DNA of 42,669 bases from a virus. The position numbers and the translations under genes were made by a program. Numbering within the stretch: position 1 is the stretch's first letter; each line of letters begins with the position of its first letter. The stretch covers positions 1 through 42,669 of IMG/VR virus record IMGVR_UViG_3300009285_001108. One strand, 5' to 3'. Under the pieces are notes generated by a model. It did no database searches. It saw nothing but the letters and a program-made list of their open reading frames with translations, and had not been told where the DNA came from. This document shows positions 31,207 through 38,494 of the stretch, one piece after another.

Positions 31207-31854
31207 ATGAAACACAGCGAGCAAATAAACGAGCTGGCAACCGCACTAGCAAAAGCACAAGGGCAAATCGAGGGCGCAAAAAAGACAAGCGACAATCTTT
31301 ACTTCAAATCAAAATACGCCGATTTGGCAGAGGTTTGGGAGGCATGCAGGAAGCCTTTAGCCGATAACGGGTTGGCTGTAGTGCAGGGCGATGGTATCGC
31401 ATCTGAAGATGGGAATGTTTCTATCGAAACTATGTTACTGCATGTTTCGGGACAATGGATTTCATCTTCATTGGAAGCTAAGCCGACAAAAACCGATCCC
31501 CAGGGAATCGGCTCATGTATTACATATTTGAGACGGTATGGATTACAGTCGCTAGTAGGCATATCGCCCGAAGATGACGACGGTAATGCAGCAAGTCAGG
31601 CTGACCAGAAGTCAAAACCCCAAAAACCGCAACCCCAAAAACCAGCATTGGATAAAACCAAAGAAGTAACAGACCAAGCGTTTTTTGAATATTGCACTGT
31701 AAACGCTGAATTTCTAGCCGATTATGACGGCAAGGTCGAATTTGACCGCCAGAAGTTTGAAGCTGAAATTATCAAAGAGTTTAAGGGTTTACCGACAAAA
31801 AACGAAAGCATACAAAAAATCATAGAGACCATTAAACCGGAAAATTGTATATAA
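31207..31854 (+). CDS. ERF-family single-strand annealing protein
   Basis: 215 residues: LATALAKAQGQIEGAKKTSDNLYFKSKYADLAEVWEACRKPLADNGLAVVQG is the standard ERF start, and DPQGIGSCITYLRRYGLQSLVGI with DDDGNAAS closes the core domain at about residue 135. A Pro/Lys/Gln linker and an acidic C-terminal region follow. It anneals complementary single strands made by the exonuclease, supporting concatemer formation or end joining. Its stop overlaps the next start (TAATG). Confidence 0.88.
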   Translation: MKHSEQINELATALAKAQGQIEGAKKTSDNLYFKSKYADLAEVWEACRKPLADNGLAVVQGDGIASEDGNVSIETMLLHVSGQWISSSLEAKPTKTDPQGIGSCITYLRRYGLQSLVGISPEDDDGNAASQADQKSKPQKPQPQKPALDKTKEVTDQAFFEYCTVNAEFLADYDGKVEFDRQKFEAEIIKEFKGLPTKNESIQKIIETIKPENCI

Positions 31855-32264
31855 TGCACAAGTACCCAGTCATACAAATAGTAAATAACCAGCCATGTTT
31901 CGACGAGCCAATTGAAAAGATTCTCGAAGATTGTGAAATCGGAGGAGCCTTACAGATATTAAATGCCGATGAGTTTTACACAGACAGGCAGCGTAAATGG
32001 TGGAAAGGCGTCTTATTGCCCTCTCTTGCAAAAGATTCAGGTGATACGGTGGTGTGGTGGGAGACTAAACTTAAACTGGCAGTTTTACCCGATGATTTTC
32101 AACCTATATACGTGGCAGTGGGCAAGCAAATATTCCCAATAATACCTTCAATCAATATTTTATCAAAAAGAAAAATGAATATACTAATCGAAGGCTCGGT
32201 CGAGAAATGTCACGAATGGGGCTTTGATTGGGTAACCTTGCCGGATGAAAATTTAAGGAGATAA
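31854..32264 (+). CDS. NinB-like recombination mediator
   Basis: 136 residues from the ATG at 31854, which overlaps the ERF stop. The pattern FYTDRQRKWWKGVLLPSLAKDSGDTVVWWETKLKLAVLPDDF, then PSINILSKRKMNILIEGSVEKCHEWGFDWVTLP, has the layout of NinB/lambda Orf proteins (Q/R-x-x-x-W ... D/S-x-x-x-L-x-x-x-x-M-x-x-L-I-E). NinB helps load annealing protein on SSB-coated DNA. The location between ERF and SSB fits. Similarity is judged from motifs only, so a distinct family is possible. Confidence 0.5.
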   Translation: MHKYPVIQIVNNQPCFDEPIEKILEDCEIGGALQILNADEFYTDRQRKWWKGVLLPSLAKDSGDTVVWWETKLKLAVLPDDFQPIYVAVGKQIFPIIPSINILSKRKMNILIEGSVEKCHEWGFDWVTLPDENLRR

Positions 32265-32265
32265 C

Positions 32266-32664
32266 ATGGCAAACTTTAATCAAGTTATACTAATCGGAAA
32301 CTTAACACGTGATCCAGCATTATCATATCTGCCAAGCCAAACATCAGTTGTAGATATTGGATTGGCCGTCAATCGAGAATGGAAGGATAAGGACGGCAAT
32401 AAAAAACAAGAGACTTGTTTTATTGATTGTCGGGCATTTGGCAAATCGGCGGAAACAATCAATAAGTACGTCAAAAAGGGAGACCCCTTGCTTGTATCGG
32501 GAAGATTATGTTTTGAACAATGGGATGGCAAGGATGGTATGAAGCATTCTAAACACAGAATAACGATAGAAACTTTCCAGTTTTTAGGCACGTCCAATAA
32601 TACCAAAACTAATACACAAAGTGAACAGGCAAACGAAACAGATAACGGAGACATTCAATTCTAA
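32266..32664 (+). CDS. ssb: Single-stranded DNA-binding protein
   Basis: 132 residues: MANFNQVILIGNLTRDPALSY, VDIGLAVNREWKDKDGNKKQETCFIDCRAFGKSAETI, KKGDPLLVSGRL and QWDGKDGMKHSKHRITIE give a complete OB fold of the bacterial SSB type. The C-terminal linker is Asn/Thr/Gln-rich and ends with an acidic tip GDIQF, which normally recruits partner enzymes. Follows the recombination genes by one base. Confidence 0.92.
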   Translation: MANFNQVILIGNLTRDPALSYLPSQTSVVDIGLAVNREWKDKDGNKKQETCFIDCRAFGKSAETINKYVKKGDPLLVSGRLCFEQWDGKDGMKHSKHRITIETFQFLGTSNNTKTNTQSEQANETDNGDIQF

Positions 32665-32688
32665 AACTTAAAGGCATGGAGGCCAACC

Positions 32689-32829
32689 ATGGAAAACCTC
32701 GAAATACTTAGCACACGAACTTACTATAACCTTTCAACAGACGAAGCCTACACGAAGGCCATGACCTATCTTTTTGAAACAGGCCAACTAAACAAAGCAA
32801 TGGAGTATGAGAGCAAGAACGATGAATAA
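32689..32829 (+). CDS. Small hypothetical protein
   Basis: 46 residues (MENLEILSTRTYYNLSTDEAYTKAMTYLFETGQLNKAMEYESKNDE). TGGAGG precedes the ATG. Helical, acidic. Overlaps the following gene (ATGAATAA). Not recognised. Confidence 0.45.
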   Translation: MENLEILSTRTYYNLSTDEAYTKAMTYLFETGQLNKAMEYESKNDE

Positions 32830-33115
32830 GTTTATTAATACTTATTGCAAAATACGGAATGTACCCCCCCGTGTTCTTTCTGAAGATTTGATTCAATACC
32901 TATGGGATATTCGAGCCTTAGATAAAATCGTCGATAGGATTAAATCCAAAGATAGGATTAGCGTACAAGTATGTAAAAAATGTAACGAGATTAAAGACAT
33001 TGGTATGTTTTATTTTAACTTGAACTTAAAAACCGGCAGAAGTAGAACGTGCAATCAGTGTGATTCAAATCGAGTAAAGACGCGTTACCGAAAAAAGAAA
33101 GAGGCCGAAAAATGA
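32822..33115 (+). CDS. Zinc-finger protein of phage early region
   Basis: 97 residues from the ATG at 32822 (an alternative ATG at 32807 adds five residues). C-terminal CKKCNEIKDIGMFYFNLNL ... CNQCDSNRVKTRYRKKKEAEK is the Cys4 motif that often precedes HNH domains, but the HNH part is absent. It may be a stand-alone DNA-binding protein or the remnant of an HNH endonuclease. Overlaps the downstream gene by four bases. Confidence 0.5.
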   Translation: MNKFINTYCKIRNVPPRVLSEDLIQYLWDIRALDKIVDRIKSKDRISVQVCKKCNEIKDIGMFYFNLNLKTGRSRTCNQCDSNRVKTRYRKKKEAEK

Positions 33116-33570
33116 ACGACTTTGAAATATTCTGGAAGGCATATCCAAAGAAAAGGTCTAAAGGACAGGCTGAGACGACATGGGAAAAGCTGGAAAAACA
33201 AAAGAAGCTACCCGAAATTACCGTTCTTGTCTCCGCTATTGACATGGCCAAAATGAGCGATGATTGGAAAAAGGAAAAAGGCCAGTTTATACCTTACCCG
33301 TCAACATGGCTTAATAGCAAGGGTTGGCTGGATGAGCATAAAGCCGACGGCCCGCTTAAGTCTATGAATCTGTGTTTTGTTTGCCGAAAGCCAGCGGGGT
33401 TTAAGTTATTCAGTACTAAGTATCTGTGTGAAGTATGTAGGCGGGCATATATAGACATGCCGAACTTTAAAACGCATAAACAAATTGTTATACCAAAGCA
33501 CCAATTAAATGAAAGCACGTTAGAGTCGATGATCCTTAAACAAAAAGCAAGGAGAAATACGAATGAATGA
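33112..33570 (+). CDS. Replication protein O-like fragment with zinc motif
   Basis: 152 residues beginning FEIFWKAYPKKRSKGQAETTWEKL and QFIPYPSTWLNSKGWLDE, the C-terminal signature of phage replication initiators and DnaT/O-like proteins (F-W-x-x-Y-P-K-K ... P-S-T-W-L-N). The usual N-terminal winged helix is missing. A zinc motif CFVCRKPAG ... CEVCRRAY follows. It may recruit host helicase to the phage origin, as O and DnaT-like proteins do; inferred from motif and from its place after SSB. Confidence 0.6.
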   Translation: MNDFEIFWKAYPKKRSKGQAETTWEKLEKQKKLPEITVLVSAIDMAKMSDDWKKEKGQFIPYPSTWLNSKGWLDEHKADGPLKSMNLCFVCRKPAGFKLFSTKYLCEVCRRAYIDMPNFKTHKQIVIPKHQLNESTLESMILKQKARRNTNE

Positions 33571-33751
33571 ACTAAAGCTATGTCCGTTCTGCGGCGGCAA
33601 AGCCAAATTTGAGCCTGTTGGATTGCTGCAAAAAGAATACGAACTAGAAAGTGGGTTTGTGGCATGTCAAAGCAAAAAGTGCGGTGTTGTGCTTTACGGT
33701 GAATCTAAAATTAAAGCAATTAAAGTTTGGAACAGGAGAATAAAAGGATAA
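33563..33751 (+). CDS. Lar-like (restriction alleviation) zinc protein
   Basis: 62 residues: LKLCPFCGGKAKFEP, VACQSKKCGVVLYGES, and AIKVWNRRI are the Lar-family landmarks (CPFCG ... C-x(4)-C ... A-x-x-x-W-N-R-R). Rac-prophage Lar modulates host type I restriction; most family members are uncharacterised zinc ribbons. Overlaps the upstream gene by eight bases. Confidence 0.75.
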   Translation: MNELKLCPFCGGKAKFEPVGLLQKEYELESGFVACQSKKCGVVLYGESKIKAIKVWNRRIKG

Positions 33752-33753
33752 TA

Positions 33754-34125
33754 ATGGCTAAGACCACCAAAAGGAAACTGAAAGACCAATGTGACGGGTT
33801 ATGGTCTGAGATTGTCAAGCATAACGCAGGAAATAAATGCGAAATGTGCGGCAAGACTACTTATCTCAACTCACACCATATCTTTTCCAGGCATAATCAT
33901 TCTGTTAGGTGGGACACTTCTAATGGGTGTGCTTTGTGTTCTGGACACCATACATTGAGGACAGATTCCGCACACAAAGCCCCTGCTGACTTTATCGAAT
34001 GGATTAAAGCTATCAGGGGTATAGAGTGGTACGAATCTTTACGGGAAAAAGCACATGAGACCTGGAAACCGGATATGGAAGCCACCCTAAAAATATTAAA
34101 GCTAACGAAAGCAGGTGAGAAATGA
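33754..34125 (+). CDS. HNH nuclease-like protein (recombination-type)
   Basis: 123 residues from the ATG at 33754. CEMCGKTTYLNSHHIFSRHNH, then NGCALCSGHHTLRTDSAH, fits an HNH zinc-finger nuclease with C-x-x-C ... H-H ... C-x-x-C-x-x-H-H. The position in a recombination/replication operon recalls the NinG/Rap or HNH genes of lambdoid phages. It could act on branched DNA or restrict competitors. Start overlap with the downstream gene is ATGA. Confidence 0.65.
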   Translation: MAKTTKRKLKDQCDGLWSEIVKHNAGNKCEMCGKTTYLNSHHIFSRHNHSVRWDTSNGCALCSGHHTLRTDSAHKAPADFIEWIKAIRGIEWYESLREKAHETWKPDMEATLKILKLTKAGEK

Positions 34126-34289
34126 ATAAAAACCTATTGAAAAAGATAATACATAAAATCAAGTATAACCGCATAACTTTGTTTTTAAGTATATTATGGA
34201 GGAGGTGGGATGCTGATTGTGAACGCATAGATTGGAAAACCGCATGGGAAGTATGCAATATCGTATATAGAGATTCCAGCAAACAATAA
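34122..34289 (+). CDS. Small hypothetical protein
   Basis: 55 residues (MNKNLLKKIIHKIKYNRITLFLSILWRRWDADCERIDWKTAWEVCNIVYRD...). Basic N-terminus; amphipathic rather than truly membrane-spanning. ATGA overlap with the HNH gene supports translation. Not recognised. Confidence 0.5.
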   Translation: MNKNLLKKIIHKIKYNRITLFLSILWRRWDADCERIDWKTAWEVCNIVYRDSSKQ

Positions 34290-34307
34290 TTTTAAGGAAA
34301 TGTAAAA

Positions 34308-35684
34308 ATGAAAAAAGCACTGATAGCACTAACATTAAGTTGTATTATAGGATTGATGGGTTGCGATACTATTAACCCAGCCGATCCGAACCAGTTGCAG
34401 GCATTGCCAGCCGATGTCAATAGCTGGATTGCAGATATTGAGTTTTATGAGGTTCAAGTAAAATTGCTTGTTCAGCAGATGGTTGATGCCGGTACGTTCA
34501 CCTCTGAGAAGCAGGCTCAGATTGCAAGAATTTACGCTGAAATTGGCGCGGCAAAATCAGAGCTAAGGAAGATAGCAGATGCTATCGCTTCGGGTAATTA
34601 TCAGCCTGGCGATGAGCAGATAACTACGATTATTAAAGCCCTCATGGCTGCCAATTCAGCAACGGCAGCGTGGAATCCGTATGCCCCGATGATAAACCTT
34701 GTACTGGGTTTGGCTCTTATCGTTCTAGGTATATTTTTTAGGAATAAAGCTAAGGCATTGTCTGAGGTTGTTATAGGTAATGAACTTTTCAAGAGGGCGG
34801 CTGATATTAACGGGAGAGTTGCCTTCAGAACCGCTCAGAACTCAATGCAATCAGGCTCAACGATAAAAGCAGTTGATAATATAGCCATAAACGCAGCTAA
34901 AGTTATAAACACGAAAGTAGAAGTTTTCCGTGAAGTTAGGCGGGTGCTGAAACCGGAAGGGACGCTGTGGCTGAATCTGGGTGATAGCTATAATGGCTCA
35001 GGTGGTGCTGGTGGGGATTACAACACTGGCGGATTAAAAGAAGGACAGCCTAAATATGGTAGAAAAGATACGCCAACATTAAAGCCCAAAGACCTTGTTG
35101 GTATCCCCTGGATGGTAGCGTTTGCTTTGCGTGCGGACGGATGGTGGCTAAGGCAGGACATAATTTGGGCCAAGCCCAATCCGATGCCAGAGAGCGTAAC
35201 TGACCGATGCACAAAATCGCATGAGTATATTTTCTTAATGAGCAAATCCGCTAAGTATTACTATGATAACGATGCGATAAGAGAACCTCACGCAGAGCCA
35301 TTAAGGGGAAAAAAGAAACACGAATCAGATAATCCCCATAATGCTCCAAAAGAATCTATGGCTATACGGTGGACGCCAGAAGTAAGGGAATATAATCCTG
35401 CTGGCCGCAATAAACGCTCCGTCTGGACAGTTAATACACATTCTTTTAGCGAGGCTCATTTTGCGACTTTTCCGCCTAAGTTAATTGAGCCGTGTATTTT
35501 AGGTGGCTGTCCGGAAGGCGGTATTGTACTTGATCCGTTTATGGGAGCGGCGACCACAGCATTAACAGCCTATCAAAATAGGCGTAACTACTTGGGAATA
35601 GAATTGAACCTAGAGTATATCAAGATGGCTGAGCGAAGATTAAATGTGGCTAAAGAGAAATTCGGTTTATTTGAAAGCAGTTAA
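34308..35684 (+). CDS. Fusion of lipoprotein/holin-like membrane protein with truncated DNA methyltransferase
   Basis: 458 residues in one frame. Residues 1-200 are a lipoprotein (signal KKALIALTLSCIIGLMGC, lipobox LMGC at 16-19), a helical region, and a membrane segment PMINLVLGLALIVLGIFF (128-145) followed by a basic amphipathic part. From about residue 204 the sequence switches to a site-specific DNA methyltransferase: VEVFREVRRVLKPEGTLWLN, GIPWMVAFALRADGWWLRQD, WAKPNPMPESVTDRCTKSHE and DPFMGAATTALTAYQNRRNY (motif I, about 408). The N-terminal part of that enzyme family, with the catalytic (S/D)PPY motif and the GLE-x-T-x-E-E-Y stretch, is absent. A deletion joining two genes, or an assembly chimera, is the simplest explanation; methylation activity is doubtful. 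Confidence 0.75.
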   Translation: MKKALIALTLSCIIGLMGCDTINPADPNQLQALPADVNSWIADIEFYEVQVKLLVQQMVDAGTFTSEKQAQIARIYAEIGAAKSELRKIADAIASGNYQPGDEQITTIIKALMAANSATAAWNPYAPMINLVLGLALIVLGIFFRNKAKALSEVVIGNELFKRAADINGRVAFRTAQNSMQSGSTIKAVDNIAINAAKVINTKVEVFREVRRVLKPEGTLWLNLGDSYNGSGGAGGDYNTGGLKEGQPKYGRKDTPTLKPKDLVGIPWMVAFALRADGWWLRQDIIWAKPNPMPESVTDRCTKSHEYIFLMSKSAKYYYDNDAIREPHAEPLRGKKKHESDNPHNAPKESMAIRWTPEVREYNPAGRNKRSVWTVNTHSFSEAHFATFPPKLIEPCILGGCPEGGIVLDPFMGAATTALTAYQNRRNYLGIELNLEYIKMAERRLNVAKEKFGLFESS

Positions 35685-35702
35685 GAACATAACGGCTTGA
35701 GG

Positions 35703-35715
35703 TCACAAATTGTGA
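35703..35715. promoter_or_regulatory. Perfect 13-base palindrome, operator candidate
   Basis: TCACAA-A-TTGTGA in the 86-base gap before the Dam-like gene. Perfect dyad with one central base, no T-run. It has the size of a dimeric repressor site. No promoter hexamers are clear nearby. Confidence 0.35.
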
Positions 35716-35770
35716 TGTCAAGTTTAGAGCAAAGGTCAGGTCAGTTAGCCTTATTCAAGGGGACAATGGA

Positions 35771-36409
35771 ATGAAAACAGGGTTTACGCACGAAAGCACG
35801 TTTAACGAGTCTAAAGAATGGTATACACCTAGATATATATTTAAGGCATTGGGTATCAGCTTTGATTTAGACCCGTGCAGCCCAGGACAAGATATTGTCC
35901 CTTGGGTGCCAGCACAGATACATCATACATATTTAGATGATGGATTAAATACTGAATGGTTCGGTAAAGTGTGGATGAACCCGCCTTACGGTATGGATAC
36001 CCCGAAGTGGATGGAGAAATTAAAGGAACACAATAACGGAATCGCTCTCGTCTTTTCACGGACGGATACACAGTGGTTTCACGATTATGTACCAACTGCC
36101 GGTGCGATATGTTTTATAAAAGGCCGTGTCCAATTCGTCAAGTCAGAAGATGCTTTATATTACGCCGATGGCCAAAGAAATCCAAAGGGTGGCTGCGGTG
36201 CCGGCTCAATGTTAATTGGCTATGGCGATTGGTGCAGTCATGCAGTTTTAACTTGTAACCTGGGTTTAGCCCTGCCAGTAAGTAGATACACGGAGACGTT
36301 CAGGACATCAAGAGACTTCGCGGGTGGCGGTCAGTGTCCTAATGAGAACCCGCCGCGTGTCATCGAACCTGTGCAGGGCAGTTTGTTTAAGAAAGAAGGT
36401 AAAAAATGA
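35771..36409 (+). CDS. Phage DNA N6-adenine methyltransferase (Dam-like)
   Basis: 212 residues: ESKEWYTPRYIFKALGISFDLDPCSPG is the start signature of the phage N-6-adenine methyltransferase family, WMNPPYGMDTPKWMEKL carries the catalytic NPPY, and ALVFSRTDTQWFHDYV with CFIKGRVQFVKS follows. The last ~45 residues are a Pro-rich extension. It methylates adenine in host-like sites and would shield phage DNA from restriction. Unlike its upstream neighbour it has the intact catalytic motif. Confidence 0.9.
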   Translation: MKTGFTHESTFNESKEWYTPRYIFKALGISFDLDPCSPGQDIVPWVPAQIHHTYLDDGLNTEWFGKVWMNPPYGMDTPKWMEKLKEHNNGIALVFSRTDTQWFHDYVPTAGAICFIKGRVQFVKSEDALYYADGQRNPKGGCGAGSMLIGYGDWCSHAVLTCNLGLALPVSRYTETFRTSRDFAGGGQCPNENPPRVIEPVQGSLFKKEGKK

Positions 36410-36912
36410 CACATGCGGAAAGATGCCCAGTATGTGGAGGTAGTGGAGAGGTTGCAGAAAAATATCAAGGCACAAGCAGCTCAATGCCGCTGATGCGGCC
36501 TTGTCATGGCTGCGGCGGAAAAGGGTGGATAGTTGTATGGGATGAAATGAAAGATCAGGTGAATAAAATGACTCTTATAAATGGAGAAGATTACACAGTT
36601 TTTCAGGAGAACGAAAGGCTGAAGGTTGAAAACAATGAGTTGAAAGGGCAAATTGCGTGGCTTATGAATTTGGACTGCGACAGATGCACTCTGGCGGCAC
36701 AACAGAAAGAAATAATCAATTTAACAGGACAAAGAGATAATTTGCTGGCTTCTAACCTGCTCTTATTGGAAAAGGAAAAGGCCAAAGACAAACAGATTGA
36801 AAAACTAAAGGCAGCAATCAAAAGAGTAGGGCATGCCTTTGATTGTGAAATCAAAATGGGTGGGGAATGTAATTGCGGTTTAGAAGAAGTATTGAAAGAA
36901 GGTGAAAAATGA
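36406..36912 (+). CDS. DnaJ-type zinc motif plus coiled coil protein
   Basis: 168 residues: CPVCGGSGEVAE and CHGCGGKGWIVV are two CxxCxGxG repeats of the DnaJ zinc domain, here without a J domain. A long Lys/Glu/Gln coiled coil follows (residues about 65-145), and the C-terminus is CEIKMGGECNCGLEEVL. Could act as an adaptor or a chaperone-like protein. ATGA overlaps on both sides link it to the methylase and the next gene. Confidence 0.6.
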   Translation: MTHAERCPVCGGSGEVAEKYQGTSSSMPLMRPCHGCGGKGWIVVWDEMKDQVNKMTLINGEDYTVFQENERLKVENNELKGQIAWLMNLDCDRCTLAAQQKEIINLTGQRDNLLASNLLLLEKEKAKDKQIEKLKAAIKRVGHAFDCEIKMGGECNCGLEEVLKEGEK

Positions 36913-37094
36913 AAGACTTTGGCGGAATTAAAGGCTTAGACAAAAAAGAGGTTATCACTCTGATAGGCAAATCTCGCTGGAAAGAGTTTAGTAAATGGAT
37001 GGGTGGTCAGACAATCGGATATGATGAGGGGACTATTTATTACTACGAGCATGATATTCAAAGGTTTATCGATGGCAGACCAATAGTGGATTAA
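36909..37094 (+). CDS. Hypothetical protein, winged-helix/excisionase-like
   Basis: 61 residues: LDKKEVITLIGKSRWKEFSKWMGGQTIGYDEGTIYYYEHDIQRFIDGRPI. The pattern helix - Y/D-x-G-T-x-Y-Y-Y-x-x-D-I-x-x-F resembles small winged-helix (MerR/Xis-like) DNA-binding proteins, in which the wing carries the basic/aromatic end. The N-terminal start overlaps the previous gene. Assignment is by layout only. Confidence 0.5.
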   Translation: MKDFGGIKGLDKKEVITLIGKSRWKEFSKWMGGQTIGYDEGTIYYYEHDIQRFIDGRPIVD

Positions 37095-37140
37095 ATGTCA
37101 AAGTATTGATATTTATGAACAAATGTAAAGGAATAGTAAA

Positions 37141-37350
37141 ATGAAAAAGAAAAAATATGTAAATAGGGAATTTGTGTTGTTTTGGGCAGTGCTCTTAGTG
37201 TTCTTTATTGTATTTGTAGGAATAATAGCATTGGGAGCGTATGCCCCATATAGAGAAAAGGAAGTATTCAATAAATTCCGTGACCCTAACACTCCAGAGG
37301 CAACGTACATAGACGCATTATTTTCAAATCTTCGAGTTACTACTAAATAA
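37141..37350 (+). CDS. Single-pass membrane protein
   Basis: 69 residues: basic MKKKKYVNRE, a hydrophobic segment of about 22 residues (FVLFWAVLLVFFIVFVGIIA), then a soluble tail. Probably anchored in the inner membrane with its C-terminus outside, by the positive-inside rule. AAAGGAATAG precedes the ATG. No role can be given; a lysis-regulator or superinfection-exclusion role would be possible. Confidence 0.55.
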   Translation: MKKKKYVNREFVLFWAVLLVFFIVFVGIIALGAYAPYREKEVFNKFRDPNTPEATYIDALFSNLRVTTK

Positions 37351-37362
37351 AGGAATAGAAAA

Positions 37363-37833
37363 ATGAAAAAGAAACTAATAGGAATCGCTGTAATATTAGC
37401 ATTGTTAATTTGGGCATGGTCTGCACGTGGTATCGAGTACGACCCTGCTCTTTGCAAGTACCAAGTGGTAAGGGCTGAGCAGGGTATAGCAGGGCAGACG
37501 TGTCGTGTATATGCCCCCTGGAAATGGGACGACCCCTGTTCAATTCAACAGACAGATGTCAGGGTAGTTTGTGAGAATCCGCCGATAGGCTCTACATTTG
37601 ATGCTAATACTTTAATATTGACATGGCACACAGACGTTAATGATGCGGGTACTTACTACCTTAACTGGCGAGTGGGAGTGATGATAGACCCGAACCTTCC
37701 GCCCACAGAGGATAACTTCATGCCCTTGCATTCCGTACTGGGTCAGCCAAGTGCGGTTACTACAGTGATAGCGTTAAAGAGATGGGCAGTGCCAGTGTTT
37801 GATGTAACAAATTTCAGGGTATGGTTTGAATAG
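37363..37833 (+). CDS. Exported protein with immunoglobulin-like domain
   Basis: 156 residues: signal peptide or anchor (KKKLIGIAVILALLIWAWSA), then a domain with cysteines and a putative Ig/cadherin-like section (CENPPIGSTFDANTLILTW, DAGTYYLNWRVGVMIDPN) and an aromatic end FRVWFE. In bacterial proteins the phrase P-P-x-G-S-x-F-x-x-x-T-x-x-L-x-W belongs to Ig-like putative binding domains. Translocated to the periplasm; may affect adsorption or exclusion. AAGGAATAG precedes the ATG. Confidence 0.55.
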   Translation: MKKKLIGIAVILALLIWAWSARGIEYDPALCKYQVVRAEQGIAGQTCRVYAPWKWDDPCSIQQTDVRVVCENPPIGSTFDANTLILTWHTDVNDAGTYYLNWRVGVMIDPNLPPTEDNFMPLHSVLGQPSAVTTVIALKRWAVPVFDVTNFRVWFE

Positions 37834-37842
37834 GAGTGAATA

Positions 37843-37977
37843 ATGGAAAGAATGGATATTAAAGAGTTTAGAGAAGCAATCAATATGGTTGACAGGCAAA
37901 AAGAATATTATGAAACTTTAATTGAGGATTACGAAGATGGAAGAAATTACGAAAACGATTTTAGAACTAGCAAGTAA
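37843..37977 (+). CDS. Small coiled-coil protein
   Basis: 44 residues (MERMDIKEFREAINMVDRQKEYYETLIEDYEDGRNYENDFRTSK), charged and helical. TAGGAG precedes the ATG by seven bases. Overlaps the start of the following membrane-protein gene by 41 bases. Not recognised. Confidence 0.45.
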   Translation: MERMDIKEFREAINMVDRQKEYYETLIEDYEDGRNYENDFRTSK

Positions 37978-38128
37978 AGGCGGTTTAACTGCGGTATGGC
38001 TGTATAGTATTTATATGTTGGGTGCAGTTCTTAAATTTGTAATAGGATTTAGCTGTTTGATAGTGTCGGTAAGGATGGCATGTAAAACGGCAATGAATAT
38101 TGCAGAGAGAAACGGCAATGAAAAATAA
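37937..38128 (+). CDS. Small membrane protein, possible holin
   Basis: 63 residues from the ATG at 37937; GAAGAT upstream gives a modest site. One to two hydrophobic segments (AVWLYSIYMLGAVLKFVIGFSCLIVSV) and a charged C-terminus (CKTAMNIAERNGNEK). It belongs to a run of small membrane proteins (37141-38494). A holin or spanin-like role is one possibility; without an adjacent lysin it is not secure. Confidence 0.45.
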   Translation: MEEITKTILELASKGGLTAVWLYSIYMLGAVLKFVIGFSCLIVSVRMACKTAMNIAERNGNEK

Positions 38129-38279
38129 ATGGATCGTAAGTTATGGGGTAACTGTGGCATGGGCATCGTTGGGGATGTGCGTGTTAGGCGAGTGGGAATG
38201 TATGATAGTTTTTTTAGTGTTGTTCGCTCCCGTATTATTTGCGACATGTGCCCTCTTAAAATCTGAGATAAATAAATGA
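38118..38279 (+). CDS. Small membrane protein
   Basis: 53 residues: MKNKWIVSYGVTVAWASLGMCVLGEWECMIVFLVLFAPVLFATC... Two hydrophobic stretches separated by GEWEC. Overlaps the previous gene by 11 bases and the next by four (ATGA), so it is likely expressed in the same unit. Not recognised. Confidence 0.5.
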   Translation: MKNKWIVSYGVTVAWASLGMCVLGEWECMIVFLVLFAPVLFATCALLKSEINK

Positions 38280-38494
38280 TAGACTATATTTGCCAAGCGA
38301 TAATCTTTGTTTGCGGCTGCCTATCCATTTATCTCCTCAGCAGGAAGAAAAGGATAGGCAACTTAGTAGGTTTGTTCTCTGAGCCTTTTTGGTTCTATAC
38401 GGCTTACGTTCACAACCAGCCTTCTATAATGATAATGGCTATTCTTTACGGTGTTATATATTTAACGGGATGGATTAAATGGTCAAGCGAATAA
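38276..38494 (+). CDS. Multi-pass membrane protein
   Basis: 72 residues with hydrophobic segments around residues 5-22 (ICQAIIFVCGCLSIYLLS) and 50-66 (IMIMAILYGVIYLTGWI) and the phrase GLFSEPFWFYTAYVHNQPSI. Small proteins with G-x-x-x-x-P-F-W-x-x-x-A are common in phage genomes as uncharacterised membrane proteins. ATGA start coupled to the upstream gene. Confidence 0.5.
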   Translation: MIDYICQAIIFVCGCLSIYLLSRKKRIGNLVGLFSEPFWFYTAYVHNQPSIMIMAILYGVIYLTGWIKWSSE

